Positions 17,219 to 25,415 of a stretch of DNA of 62,057 nucleotides are shown in pieces; position 1 is the stretch's first letter; every line of letters starts with the position of its first letter. The translations under genes were made by a program, and so were the position numbers. The notes beneath the pieces are model-generated. The model ran no database searches. It saw nothing but the letters and a program-made list of their open reading frames with translations, and was not told the origin of the DNA. This DNA comes from Acidobacterium sp. (GTDB lineage Bacteria; Acidobacteriota; Terriglobia; Terriglobales; Acidobacteriaceae): NCBI GenBank assembly GCA_027315385.1, contig DAHUYD010000067.1:1-62057 (forward strand). Direction: 5' to 3'.

Positions 17219-17614
17219 TCAGGCCGCGTTTTCCGCGGCGACTTCGAGAGCCTCGAGATCGAGACCCGGCGGCATCGCCATCGGTCGTTGCTGGAAGCTG
17301 TGAACCGCTTCCGCGACGGTTGGATAAACCTCAAAGAGACGCCGGAGCCCGGCGAGTTGCGGCGCGGTCCGGGTTTCCGCGGGCAGAGCTGCAAGCCGCA
17401 CGTCTCCGTTGCGCTTCATGGCCTCTTCCAGACAGGAAAACAGCAGATGCATGGTTGCCCTGCTCACGCGCCGTACGCGGGAGCAATCGAGCACGAGCCG
17501 AGGGCGTTCCGTTTCCACGTATTCCTGCAGGTTGCTCAAAAAGATGCGTTCTTCTGACGCAGTCACATCGTCGGGTACCTCATGCACTGTGACCGCACGC
17601 ATAGTAATCAACAT
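17219..17614 (-). CDS. STAS-domain protein (anti-sigma factor antagonist-like)
   Basis: A 131-residue single-domain protein. The STAS fold is seen as VTVHEVPDDVTASEERIFLSNLQEYV, then PRLVLDCSRVRRVSRATMHLL (the conserved 'P-x-x-v-l-D-c-S-x-v-x-x-v-s' with the Ser/Thr phosphorylation loop), then MKRNGDVRLAALP. Such proteins bind anti-sigma factors or act as small phospho-switches. ATG 17614 follows an AAGGG site; the upstream in-frame start at 17659 is less likely. It lies 112 bases downstream of flippase A, so it could couple a signalling switch to glycan export. Confidence 0.8.
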   Translation of the reverse strand: MLITMRAVTVHEVPDDVTASEERIFLSNLQEYVETERPRLVLDCSRVRRVSRATMHLLFSCLEEAMKRNGDVRLAALPAETRTAPQLAGLRRLFEVYPTVAEAVHSFQQRPMAMPPGLDLEALEVAAENAA

Positions 17615-17726
17615 TGTCTGGATCCCTTTCCCTGGAGCAAACGGCTTCAAATGTACCACCTTGCTAATAGCACTCCCAAAACGTCAGGCAATCAGGCTTC
17701 CAAAGTCGGGCTGGAGCCGGGAGTAC

Positions 17727-19700
17727 TCACGAAATCTGGCCGGATCGTTCAAAGAGCCGGTCGAGCTCGGCCTCCGGATGGTAAGTAAGATGCCGAACAC
17801 GGTTCTTTCCGTAGCGGCTGAGTGTGACTAAATTTGTGCGGTACCAGCAGCAATGGTCCATGGCGGGAGACAACCCGCAGAGGACGCGCAGCCTGGGAAT
17901 GCAGCCTTCGAGCAGAGCGGCGGCGAGACGGTGGTTGCCGTCGATGATGGTCAGGGGGTCGTACTCGTTGCGGCCGATGAGGACAACGGATCCGGGAAGG
18001 GTTCCGGGCTGGGTCAGACGGTGGCGAAAGGCCTCAATCTTGCGCAGGAAGGGGTCCGTGGCGTGCTGGCCGAGTCGCCGGGCAAGCTTTTCCGCCACGT
18101 CGCTGAGGAGGAGATTGCCCTGGGCAATTTTGCGCCACTGCGCGCGCGGGAATACAAGAACGCGGCCCAGACCGGTTTCGCGAATTTGTACCTCGTACCA
18201 TTCCGTATTCGCAGGGATCTCTTTCCACAGGGCGAGGTGGCGGACGAAGAGCAGAGCGCGGCGTTTGGCGCACTCCGAGGGGCTCTCAAGGTTTGGCTTC
18301 TCCACGATGCTGCGCATCGATTCGTGGTAATCGAGATAGGCGTCGTGATCGAAATCGGAACGCAGGAACTCGGCGATGACCTCGTCCTCCGAAACACGGC
18401 GGATGACGCGGATGGCGGGCGATGCGGAGCGGCCCGAGGTCCGGGCCTCGCGAAACATGCTGATGAGGAATGGGATGCCGACGACGAGCAGGAGCAGGAC
18501 CATGAGCAGCAACTGCACGGCCAGGACTTCGCGCAGCGAGGAATGGAAGCGGCAGATGCCGCCAATGACGGCTGCGGCGAATGCGAGCTGCACCCAGGCG
18601 GTGTTGGCGATGCGGTAGGACATCTCGTACGCGATGATGGTGATGCTGAGCGAGAAAACCATGGTGACAACAGCTTTGAGCGAGAGCAGGTAGGGCATGC
18701 CGTAGGGTCCGGCGATGTGGAAGCCGGCACCGAAGAACGTCGTCCAGATCGAGGGGGGCGCTATACGGAGGCCGATCGCCATTGCCGAGCCGATGCCGAG
18801 CACAATCAGCAGGGAGGTGGCGATGAGGGAGAGATTCCTGCGCTCCTCGTGCGGCGCGCCGGCAACGACGGGGAACATGCCGTTCATGACAGCGGAGGAG
18901 AAGGAGAAGATGACGCGGCCGACAAGAGCGATGGCGGCGTAGAGGCCAGCGGTGGCGGGCGCAAAGAAGTGCTTCACGAGGACGATATCGCTGTTGTTGA
19001 TGAGGACCTGGCCGGAGAAGAACACCAGGGCCTGCAGTAGTTCGCGCGCGGCAAGCACGCCCCCGAGTGGGTTTGGGCCGGAAGCGGACAGGGCGGGAGG
19101 GATAACGGCCCAGGCGATGGCTTCGGCGGCGGCATTGGCGCCGATTACGCCGGTGACGCCGAAGCCGAGAAAGATCGCGACCAGCGAACCGATGAGACGG
19201 GCGGCGGCTTCCAGGACGAGATTGGAAGCGAGCTTGCGGAATCCGCAGGCGCCCAGGATATAGCCGCGCCGGCAGCCCAGAGGCACGTAGAAAGCGGCGC
19301 CCACGGCAAGGAGAACGACGAGGAGCGGACTGGGAAGGCGGAGGTAAACCGCGACAGAATTGCGAAAAATGACGAGCAGGAAGGCGACAAGGACACCGCA
19401 GCTCCAGGCGGCCCGATGGAGCAGCAGGTAGGCGGCGCCGCGGGTCTCGCCGGAGCCGGGCTGCGCGACCATCTTGGCGGAGACAATCTGAAAGGAGAGG
19501 GTGACGGCGGAGGCGATCGTGAGCATGGTGTACACGACCGCTACGTGACCGTAACCGCTGGCGCCGAGGAAACGGGCGACGGCGATGTTGTAGCCGAGAT
19601 TGACGATGGTGGTGAGGCTCGAGCCGGACAGCAGCACCGCGCTTCCGGAGATGATCCGGTTGCGCAGCTTTCTGGAATTCTGCATGGATGGATTCGACAC
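17727..19700 (-). CDS. Wzx-type polysaccharide flippase fused to a ParB/sulfiredoxin-like 'DGNHR' domain (paralogue A)
   Basis: Residues about 10-425 form a MATE/Wzx-type transporter with about 12 membrane helices, starting RIISGSAVLLSGSSLTTIVN and containing the family pattern ARFLGASGYGHVAVVYT. Such proteins flip lipid-linked glycans across the inner membrane. After the last helix comes a cytosolic domain of about 230 residues: DEVIAEFLRSDFDHDAYLDY, RRALLFVRHLALWKEIPANT, VLVFPRAQWRKIAQGNLL, then ITIIDGNHR-type sequence with DGNHRLAAALLEG at 587-599 and CCWYRT shortly after. DGNHR in a strand-turn-helix is the nucleotide-binding signature of the ParB/sulfiredoxin/SerK superfamily. A typical Wzx (about 420-500 residues) has no such tail. 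The homologue at 36240-38276 has the same architecture. Confidence 0.8.
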   Translation of the reverse strand: MSNPSMQNSRKLRNRIISGSAVLLSGSSLTTIVNLGYNIAVARFLGASGYGHVAVVYTMLTIASAVTLSFQIVSAKMVAQPGSGETRGAAYLLLHRAAWSCGVLVAFLLVIFRNSVAVYLRLPSPLLVVLLAVGAAFYVPLGCRRGYILGACGFRKLASNLVLEAAARLIGSLVAIFLGFGVTGVIGANAAAEAIAWAVIPPALSASGPNPLGGVLAARELLQALVFFSGQVLINNSDIVLVKHFFAPATAGLYAAIALVGRVIFSFSSAVMNGMFPVVAGAPHEERRNLSLIATSLLIVLGIGSAMAIGLRIAPPSIWTTFFGAGFHIAGPYGMPYLLSLKAVVTMVFSLSITIIAYEMSYRIANTAWVQLAFAAAVIGGICRFHSSLREVLAVQLLLMVLLLLVVGIPFLISMFREARTSGRSASPAIRVIRRVSEDEVIAEFLRSDFDHDAYLDYHESMRSIVEKPNLESPSECAKRRALLFVRHLALWKEIPANTEWYEVQIRETGLGRVLVFPRAQWRKIAQGNLLLSDVAEKLARRLGQHATDPFLRKIEAFRHRLTQPGTLPGSVVLIGRNEYDPLTIIDGNHRLAAALLEGCIPRLRVLCGLSPAMDHCCWYRTNLVTLSRYGKNRVRHLTYHPEAELDRLFERSGQIS

Positions 19701-19734
19701 GTTCTTGAGTCTCCAGCTGCCTGGGAATGTAATT

Positions 19735-19761
19735 CACGCGTCTCCGCGGAGAGACGTCGTG
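19735..19761. promoter_or_regulatory. Imperfect palindrome in the divergent flippase A / GH99 promoter region
   Basis: CGTCTC and GAGACG face each other across a 6-base centre, flanked by CACG and CGTG. It sits 34 bases upstream of the flippase start and about 150 bases before the GH99-like gene, a position fit for an operator controlling both. No U-tract follows, so a terminator is unlikely. Confidence 0.35.
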
Positions 19762-19912
19762 AACCGCCGGAATTGGCTCAGAGACGCGGGACGAAATTAC
19801 AGGTCAGTGCCGCGGCTATGGTGAGTCGGATGCATGCTTTACGCGCATGGCTGCTTACCGGGCCCGCGCGGCGACAACCCGGGGGAAACGAGGCGCTTCT
19901 AACAGGATTCCT

Positions 19913-20893
19913 ATGGCTGGACGTGTGGGTGCTGCATCGCTGTTTCTTTTTTTCCTTCTCCATGGATGCCTGGGCTCGCCGCCGCCACCGCGGCTGCAGT
20001 TTACGGCCACAGGAGAATCTCCGGAGTTGCTGGCCCTGTACGAGGGCTGGTTTGGAGAGCCGAATCATTGGAACGCGGGATATTCGTCCCACGATCCGCA
20101 CACGATTCGCGATCAGATCCGAAGCGCGAAAAGGATGGGAATTTCCGCATTCGTGGTCGACTGGTACGGCGATCGCGACCCATTCGTGGACCAGACGTAC
20201 GCGCTCGTTGAGAAGCAGGCGGCGAAGAATAAGTTCCACGTGGCCGCGATGTATGACGAGTCGGATGCGACGGATGGGGCGACGGATGCGGCGATCGCGG
20301 ATCTGACGATGTTCCACGACAGCTACCTGGCCACAAAAGACGGACGCAACGCATACCTGACGTACGAGGGGCGGCCGGTGATCTTCGTCTGGCCGCACGG
20401 TGACGCGGTGGACTGGGACAAGGTGCGCGGCGCGGCTAACAAGTGGAATCCGGCGCCGTGGCTTATCGACGAGAATCTGCCAGGCAAGTACGCGAAGGAC
20501 TTCGATGGATATTATCCCTGGGTGCAACCGGGGCCCAAAGGCTGGGCGGCGGACGGCAGTGACTGGGGACAGGGATATCTGAGCAGCTTCTACCAGACGA
20601 TGGCGCAGAAATTTCCCGGCAAAATCATCGTGGGCGGAGCGTGGGCGCAGTTCAACGACAGCAAGGCTTCCTGGGGATTGAACCGGCATATCGCGGCGCG
20701 ATGCGGGCAGACGTTCCGGCAGACGCTGAATCTGTGGAAACAATATGTGCCTGCGGGGCAGGTGATCCCGTTCGTGATGGTGGAGACGTGGAACGACTGG
20801 GAAGAGGGCACGGCGATCGAGAAGGGATTGCCGACGTGCGGAGGGCAGCCCGCGCCCACTTCTGTGGTGAGTTTGGAGACCCCAGGGAAGTAG
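19913..20893 (+). CDS. Lipoprotein glycoside hydrolase, GH99/GH71-like (endo-alpha-mannanase clan)
   Basis: The 326-residue product starts at ATG 19913 (AGGA upstream). Its short signal ends in a lipobox LLHGC, so it should be lipid-anchored. The catalytic part has GH99-like features: LLALYEGWFGEPNHWNAGYS, then MGISAFVVDWYGD, FDGYYPWVQPG, and the C-terminal signature VETWNDWEEGTAIE. These enzymes cleave internal alpha-mannosidic or related linkages. Within an exopolysaccharide locus it could trim or release the polymer in the periplasm, as PelA, AlgL or PslG do in other systems. The linkage cannot be predicted. Confidence 0.8.
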   Translation: MAGRVGAASLFLFFLLHGCLGSPPPPRLQFTATGESPELLALYEGWFGEPNHWNAGYSSHDPHTIRDQIRSAKRMGISAFVVDWYGDRDPFVDQTYALVEKQAAKNKFHVAAMYDESDATDGATDAAIADLTMFHDSYLATKDGRNAYLTYEGRPVIFVWPHGDAVDWDKVRGAANKWNPAPWLIDENLPGKYAKDFDGYYPWVQPGPKGWAADGSDWGQGYLSSFYQTMAQKFPGKIIVGGAWAQFNDSKASWGLNRHIAARCGQTFRQTLNLWKQYVPAGQVIPFVMVETWNDWEEGTAIEKGLPTCGGQPAPTSVVSLETPGK

Positions 20894-21001
20894 ATCGAGT
20901 CTTCGGCGGTATCCGGCGGAAGTCAGGGGCCAGCTTACCGCCAATGGCCTGACAGCCGACCCTGTGCGCCGCATTCGGGCGGCTGCCGTTGCTGAATGCG
21001 G

Positions 21002-21499
21002 CTATTTCGCGGCTGCCTGGAAGAAGCGGACCTGCCAGCGCGTCTGCGAGGGCGTGAGCACCGCAATGTAGCGCGCGTGGACCGGCTGCGTGGCGAGGAC
21101 GGTAGCACCCTGCATCACCTGCTCGTCGTAAACGACGTGATCGACGATCTGCAGGGACAAACCGTCCGGCGAGTAGAAGACAATCCGCAGACGATGCGAG
21201 CGGGCGGTGTAGCGGGTGTGGATTCCGAGCCTGCCTTGGTCGGCGATGGTGCCGTCGAGCCGTGTGAGCGCGGCGCCGACGAAGTCCTGGTTGAGCAACT
21301 GCGGCGCATTCTGATCGAATGCCGACCGGAAAGCTGCCCAGGACTGGAGATAATCGCGAACGACCGCCGACCCTGTGAGAGCCTCCAGAGGGCGCGAACC
21401 GTCGAGAGCGGGTGGCAGCACCTGCACCGTTGCATCCTGAGCGTGGACGGCCAGGGGAAGCGACAGCGCACAGGCGAGCAGCAAGAGACGGCGGATCAT
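21002..21499 (-). CDS. Secreted hypothetical protein, last gene of a four-gene overlapping operon
   Basis: A 165-residue product with a clean signal peptide (MIRRLLLLACALSLPLAVHAQ). The mature protein has a helical N-terminal half (AVVRDYLQSWAAFRSAFDQN) and a beta-rich end (RLRIVFYSPDGLSLQIVDHV, RWQVRFFQAAAK), resembling a small NTF2-like or SnoaL-like scaffold, though that is uncertain. Its ATG overlaps the previous stop (ATGA), with GGAGGGG 4 bases upstream. Family unrecognised. Confidence 0.75.
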   Translation of the reverse strand: MIRRLLLLACALSLPLAVHAQDATVQVLPPALDGSRPLEALTGSAVVRDYLQSWAAFRSAFDQNAPQLLNQDFVGAALTRLDGTIADQGRLGIHTRYTARSHRLRIVFYSPDGLSLQIVDHVVYDEQVMQGATVLATQPVHARYIAVLTPSQTRWQVRFFQAAAK

Positions 21500-22371
21500 T
21501 GGCCCCTCCAGTGAATCTCATTACCCGCGACCACGCCGCTGGCGACGGAGACGCTGGCGCCGGAGGGAAGAGGCAACTCCACCTCGGCGATGTCGCGCTT
21601 GAGCGGGACATCCACCGTGGATTGCATGCCGTTGAAGCTGGCGGTGAAGGTCACCACGGTGCCGTCGGGAATCGGATTGCCGCTACAGTCGCGGACGGGG
21701 GCCGTTTGCAGTTTTGCCTCGCCCCCCTTGTCGGGGACCGCGGTCATCGAGAGATTGCAGGGATCGCCCGGGACCTCGTCGATGACCCGCGTGCTGGCGA
21801 CACCGGCAACGCTGGCGACAAACCGCGCAGAGCCTTCTTTCGCGGCGGAGTTCATGCGCGTCCAGGCCACGCCATTGCGGGTGGTGACGGTGCGCGTCTG
21901 AGCCGGGCCGAGGGAGTCGGAGAGATTAAACGAAACCGGCATGGGACTGACGATCAGGTTGCGATAAATGTCGAAGACGTAGACGGTGCCGCTGATGCCG
22001 TTCTGCAGATCGACGGGCAAACGCGAGGGTTCGGCGAGAAAGCTGAGCCTTGCGGGCTGCTGCGCCGGGGTGACCTCGATCAGGCCGGCCTGCTCGTCGG
22101 AGCCATTCGCGAGGATCACGACATAATCGCCGGCGTTATACAGGACGCCGGCTGGGATCGAGACGGGCGATCCAAGCTGCACGCTGCGGCGCAGCGCCTG
22201 GCCGGGGCCGACGATGGTCAGCGTGCCCTGGCCGCTGCCGCCGGTGGAGATGGAAAATGCGCTGCCCGCGACCACCTGCTGCGGAAGGTGCATCGACGGG
22301 CGTTGCGCCAGGAGGAGCGGACACGCGACCAGAGCCGATGCCGCCAGCAGGAACCAGCGAGACAAGCTCAC
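21496..22371 (-). CDS. Secreted Ig-like protein of unknown function
   Basis: A 291-residue secreted protein (signal SLSRWFLLAASALVACPLLLAQ). The mature part is all-beta with invasin/Big_1-like traits: QPARLSFLAEPSRLPVDLQ, VYVFDIYRNLI and GTVVTFTASFNG ('D-x-x-g-N-p-v-p-d-G-T-x-V-x-F'), so it probably contains two or three Ig-like domains. Start is GTG 22371, overlapping the upstream stop as GTGA, with AAAGGAG 8 bases upstream. The overlap with both neighbours indicates tight co-expression with the PTPS-related membrane protein. Confidence 0.75.
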   Translation of the reverse strand: MSLSRWFLLAASALVACPLLLAQRPSMHLPQQVVAGSAFSISTGGSGQGTLTIVGPGQALRRSVQLGSPVSIPAGVLYNAGDYVVILANGSDEQAGLIEVTPAQQPARLSFLAEPSRLPVDLQNGISGTVYVFDIYRNLIVSPMPVSFNLSDSLGPAQTRTVTTRNGVAWTRMNSAAKEGSARFVASVAGVASTRVIDEVPGDPCNLSMTAVPDKGGEAKLQTAPVRDCSGNPIPDGTVVTFTASFNGMQSTVDVPLKRDIAEVELPLPSGASVSVASGVVAGNEIHWRGQ

Positions 22372-23501
22372 AGCGCTACTCCTTTAGGGCTGTAGGCGGC
22401 GACGATGGTTCGCTCGCTCCGGATCTTCTGTGCCAGATCCTCGGGAACGGGGACGGTAAAATTCACCGGGACCTGGGGCGCCAGGGCGCGGCCGATGAAT
22501 CGTCCTGAAACCCAGATAACGTTGCCGTTGGCGTCATAGAAAGTAGTGAGAACATGCGTGAAGTTGACGATCTGTCCGCTCTGGTCGGAGAGCTGCCCGG
22601 AGAGCGAAGCGGTGGGAAGGGCACTGTATTTCTGGTTGAGAATTGCGATCACGGGATCCGCGGAGGCGGAGATCAGGATCGATTCCGGATGCATACGGAT
22701 GCTGGCGACCTGGGATAAATCGACATCCGGGAAGTGAATTCGGAACGGCGTCACCTGTTTGGGTAGAAGCCGGTGCGAAATCATCTCGAAGCTGTCCTCG
22801 CTTCCCAGGATCCTGCCGTCCTTGCCGACGAGCGTAGCGCGCACGTCCACCCAGGCCGGTACAACGTCGTCATTGAGCAGTTCGCCGAGAACGTAGACGC
22901 CTTCGGCCCGGTTCACGGGGCGCATGTCGACGATGCGCACGTTGGGGCCAGCGACGTTCTGCGAGCCCCATTCGTCCCTGGCGCCGCTGTAGATCACGTC
23001 CCAGCGGAGATAGTTGACGGGAATCACCTGAGGCGGGACGGACGGACGCGTGACCAGGGGCCAGTCCACCTGCCAGTTGTTGCCGTTACGGACCACATGT
23101 ATGTTGCGGGTTTCATTGTAGGGACCGAGAACCGTGCTCCAGTGAAACGTGACGCGCACGTCGGCTTGATCGGCGGACTCATGGAGCGGCTGGGCGCTGA
23201 CCGTTTCAAGAGTGGCCTGTGTCCGAAGGCTGGTGTAGAAGCCGTCGATGTCCTCGTCGAAGGCCAGCTGAGTGAATTCCGCTTTGTTAGCGAGACTTTT
23301 GTATGCCGCCGGAAGCTGATGCTGGCGGATGCGAATGCCGAGATTCTGGATGGCGATCTCCGGCGTGGAGGGAGAACGCAGTATGTTGCCGTTGCCGCTG
23401 CCGGCGAAATAGACGGCGGACGGAATGGGCCAGATGGTGCCCACGGCGATCAGAATGACCGTAGCGGCGGCCACAGCAATCGCGAGAAAGGTTCCCTTCA
23501 T
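22368..23501 (-). CDS. Membrane-anchored periplasmic protein of unknown function
   Basis: A 377-residue protein with one N-terminal helix (about 4-30: FLAIAVAAATVILIAVGTIW). It has an NTF2-like region (about 60-150: LPAAYKSLANKAEFTQLAFD, then DVRVTFHWSTVLGPY and VRNGNNWQVDWP, reminiscent of MecA_N-type domains). The second half has a two-copy beta pattern (VYVLGELLNDDVVPAWVDVR; VNFTHVLTTFYDANGNVIW) like FxLYD-type domains. Its ATG overlaps the upstream gene's stop (TAATG-type). The product probably faces the periplasm beside the polytopic protein. Confidence 0.72.
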   Translation of the reverse strand: MKGTFLAIAVAAATVILIAVGTIWPIPSAVYFAGSGNGNILRSPSTPEIAIQNLGIRIRQHQLPAAYKSLANKAEFTQLAFDEDIDGFYTSLRTQATLETVSAQPLHESADQADVRVTFHWSTVLGPYNETRNIHVVRNGNNWQVDWPLVTRPSVPPQVIPVNYLRWDVIYSGARDEWGSQNVAGPNVRIVDMRPVNRAEGVYVLGELLNDDVVPAWVDVRATLVGKDGRILGSEDSFEMISHRLLPKQVTPFRIHFPDVDLSQVASIRMHPESILISASADPVIAILNQKYSALPTASLSGQLSDQSGQIVNFTHVLTTFYDANGNVIWVSGRFIGRALAPQVPVNFTVPVPEDLAQKIRSERTIVAAYSPKGVAL

Positions 23502-25255
23502 TACGAAGCCAGCCTTTCGTGCACAAGTGGTTCATCTGTCGCTCCGGTGTCCTCTCCGGTGCGGACCAGGCGCCGTTTGTCCGGAATAAGGAAGAGCAGG
23601 AGGGCGAGAATGCTGTTGCCGACGGGCAGGATTCCCCACATCATGTCCTGCCAGTGCGTGGGCTCGACGCCAAAGACCATGGGGTGAGCGGGCGGGACAC
23701 CTTCCTTGCTCCAGACCTGGACCGCGCCGTAATCGATCTGATCGACCAGGCGCCAACCTGCAAAATGAAGAGCCGGGTCGTACCAGGGGTCGTGGACGAA
23801 GATCCACTTGAGTCCATATCGATCGGCGTGGCGGAGCATGGCCTGAAGCGCCTCCATACCGCCGGGATGAAAATACTTCGAGTTGTCAAGGGAGCCGCCA
23901 CCGAATTTCATGAGTTCGGGGAGGCGGCGATCGCTGTACCACTCGCCGTCGACGCTCTCGGCGTCGGTTTCCACGCCGAGCCGGGAGATATTGTTGCCGA
24001 AGCCGAGGGTGAAGTAACGGTAGTTGTCATGGCCGCCGCGATTGAGCCATTGGGCGACGGGGCCGACCCGCAGGTTGATGCTGTTGGTGGGCTGGTAATT
24101 GGCCCAGGCAATGGGCAGGCCGCAGGTAATGGCGCCAAGCACCGCCAGGGGAACGACGGCCTTCATACGGAAGCGAGCGACGAGTTCCGACATGAGCAGA
24201 CCGAGGATGGGCAGGGAGAGGATTTCGGCGTAGTAGGTGAAGCGCTCGAACGTGAGGACATAAAAGGCGCGGCGAAAGAGCCAGAGAGCGACGGGGGTCG
24301 TTCCGCCCAGACCGACCAGAAAGCAGACCCAGAACCCCAGCATGAGCGGGAGGAGCCGGCGATTGTGAGCGCCGCGCCAGATGATGAAGGGCAGGGCGAG
24401 CATAAGGGCTCCCCAGGGAACGATGAAGTAGTTCATTCCCCAGAAGGGTGTGAGCAGGAAGTTGGCGCGGCTGGCATGGGGAATGGGCGCCTGAGTGACG
24501 GGGTAGCGGAATAGTGCGATCCAGTAGGGCAGAATGACGACGGCGATGGCGACGGCGGTCGCGATGGCTATGGCGACGGCGCGCGCGATGACGGCGCCGC
24601 TGGTGGTCTTCTCGTCGCCCTCGTTGCGCTCCATGATGGCGAGCGCTATGAGGGGAAAGGTGAAGAAGGCCGTTCCGAAGATGACGATGACGTCATGCGC
24701 CGAACCGGCGGCTGCGAAGAGAACCACGGCTTTGATCAACGGCCGCCATCCGCCGTAACGGAGCCATTCATACAGGAACGGCAGAGCCAGGACGTACAGC
24801 GCGGCCTCCCAGGTGGTGGCGAGCTGGCCGGCGTTGTAGACCAGAAAGCTCTCAGAGCCGAGGAGCACGACAGCCAGGGAGGCGTAAGAAGCGGCGCGCT
24901 CGTTGACCCAGATTCCCGCATAGCGGTACATGCCCACGGCGAGCAGGGCGATGGCCACGAACTGCACCAGCATGTAACCGTACTGGAGTCCGAATATGTG
25001 CCCGAGGAGAGCGGTCCACTGCTGCGGGAGGGGCGGGTACGTGGTCTGGGAGAATCCGGTGAACCACTTGACGTTCCAGGGATTCCACCAATGGTGCATG
25101 TAATGCGCCGCGAAAAAAATCTGCTGGTTGGTGTCGTAGGACTTGAGCGGCAGCTTCATAAGAAGCAGCGGAGCGTGGACCAGTACCGCAATGAGAACGA
25201 TGAAGCTGAGCGGTATCGGCTGCGAAGATAAGTTTGGTGGAGCGGTTCTTTCCAA
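23501..25255 (-). CDS. Polytopic membrane protein, PTPS-related/GT-C-like
   Basis: A 584-residue protein with about ten predicted membrane helices. The first loop carries SYDTNQQIFFAAHYMHHWWN and then WFTGFSQTTYPPLPQQ, matching the '6-pyruvoyl-tetrahydropterin-synthase related' membrane family (PF10131), whose GT-C-like layout suggests glycosyl transfer from lipid-linked sugars. The C-terminal region (about 400-540) is a soluble domain with NYRYFTLGFGNNISRLGVET, followed by a final helix and a charged tail. It heads a four-gene operon with overlapping ends, divergent from the TPR/barrel gene. A polymerase role is an inference. Confidence 0.75.
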   Translation of the reverse strand: MERTAPPNLSSQPIPLSFIVLIAVLVHAPLLLMKLPLKSYDTNQQIFFAAHYMHHWWNPWNVKWFTGFSQTTYPPLPQQWTALLGHIFGLQYGYMLVQFVAIALLAVGMYRYAGIWVNERAASYASLAVVLLGSESFLVYNAGQLATTWEAALYVLALPFLYEWLRYGGWRPLIKAVVLFAAAGSAHDVIVIFGTAFFTFPLIALAIMERNEGDEKTTSGAVIARAVAIAIATAVAIAVVILPYWIALFRYPVTQAPIPHASRANFLLTPFWGMNYFIVPWGALMLALPFIIWRGAHNRRLLPLMLGFWVCFLVGLGGTTPVALWLFRRAFYVLTFERFTYYAEILSLPILGLLMSELVARFRMKAVVPLAVLGAITCGLPIAWANYQPTNSINLRVGPVAQWLNRGGHDNYRYFTLGFGNNISRLGVETDAESVDGEWYSDRRLPELMKFGGGSLDNSKYFHPGGMEALQAMLRHADRYGLKWIFVHDPWYDPALHFAGWRLVDQIDYGAVQVWSKEGVPPAHPMVFGVEPTHWQDMMWGILPVGNSILALLLFLIPDKRRLVRTGEDTGATDEPLVHERLAS

Positions 25256-25415
25256 GGTTCCTCACGTAGAAAACGAGTTTGATTCCGAAAGTACCGGCGG
25301 CGGTTGCTTTTTACGTGGCCGTGCCGCGGCGGTTTCCTAACATGAACGCCGATCAGCAGCCAACGCCAGAGGGATTCTCCGAATCCAAAGCCAGGTAGTT
25401 GCGACCCGCACGTTG

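Noticed and set aside
18286-19737. 483-residue minus-strand frame inside flippase A in another frame
   Set aside because: Same strand but different frame from a 12-helix protein; Arg/Pro/His-rich with no hydrophobic periodicity.
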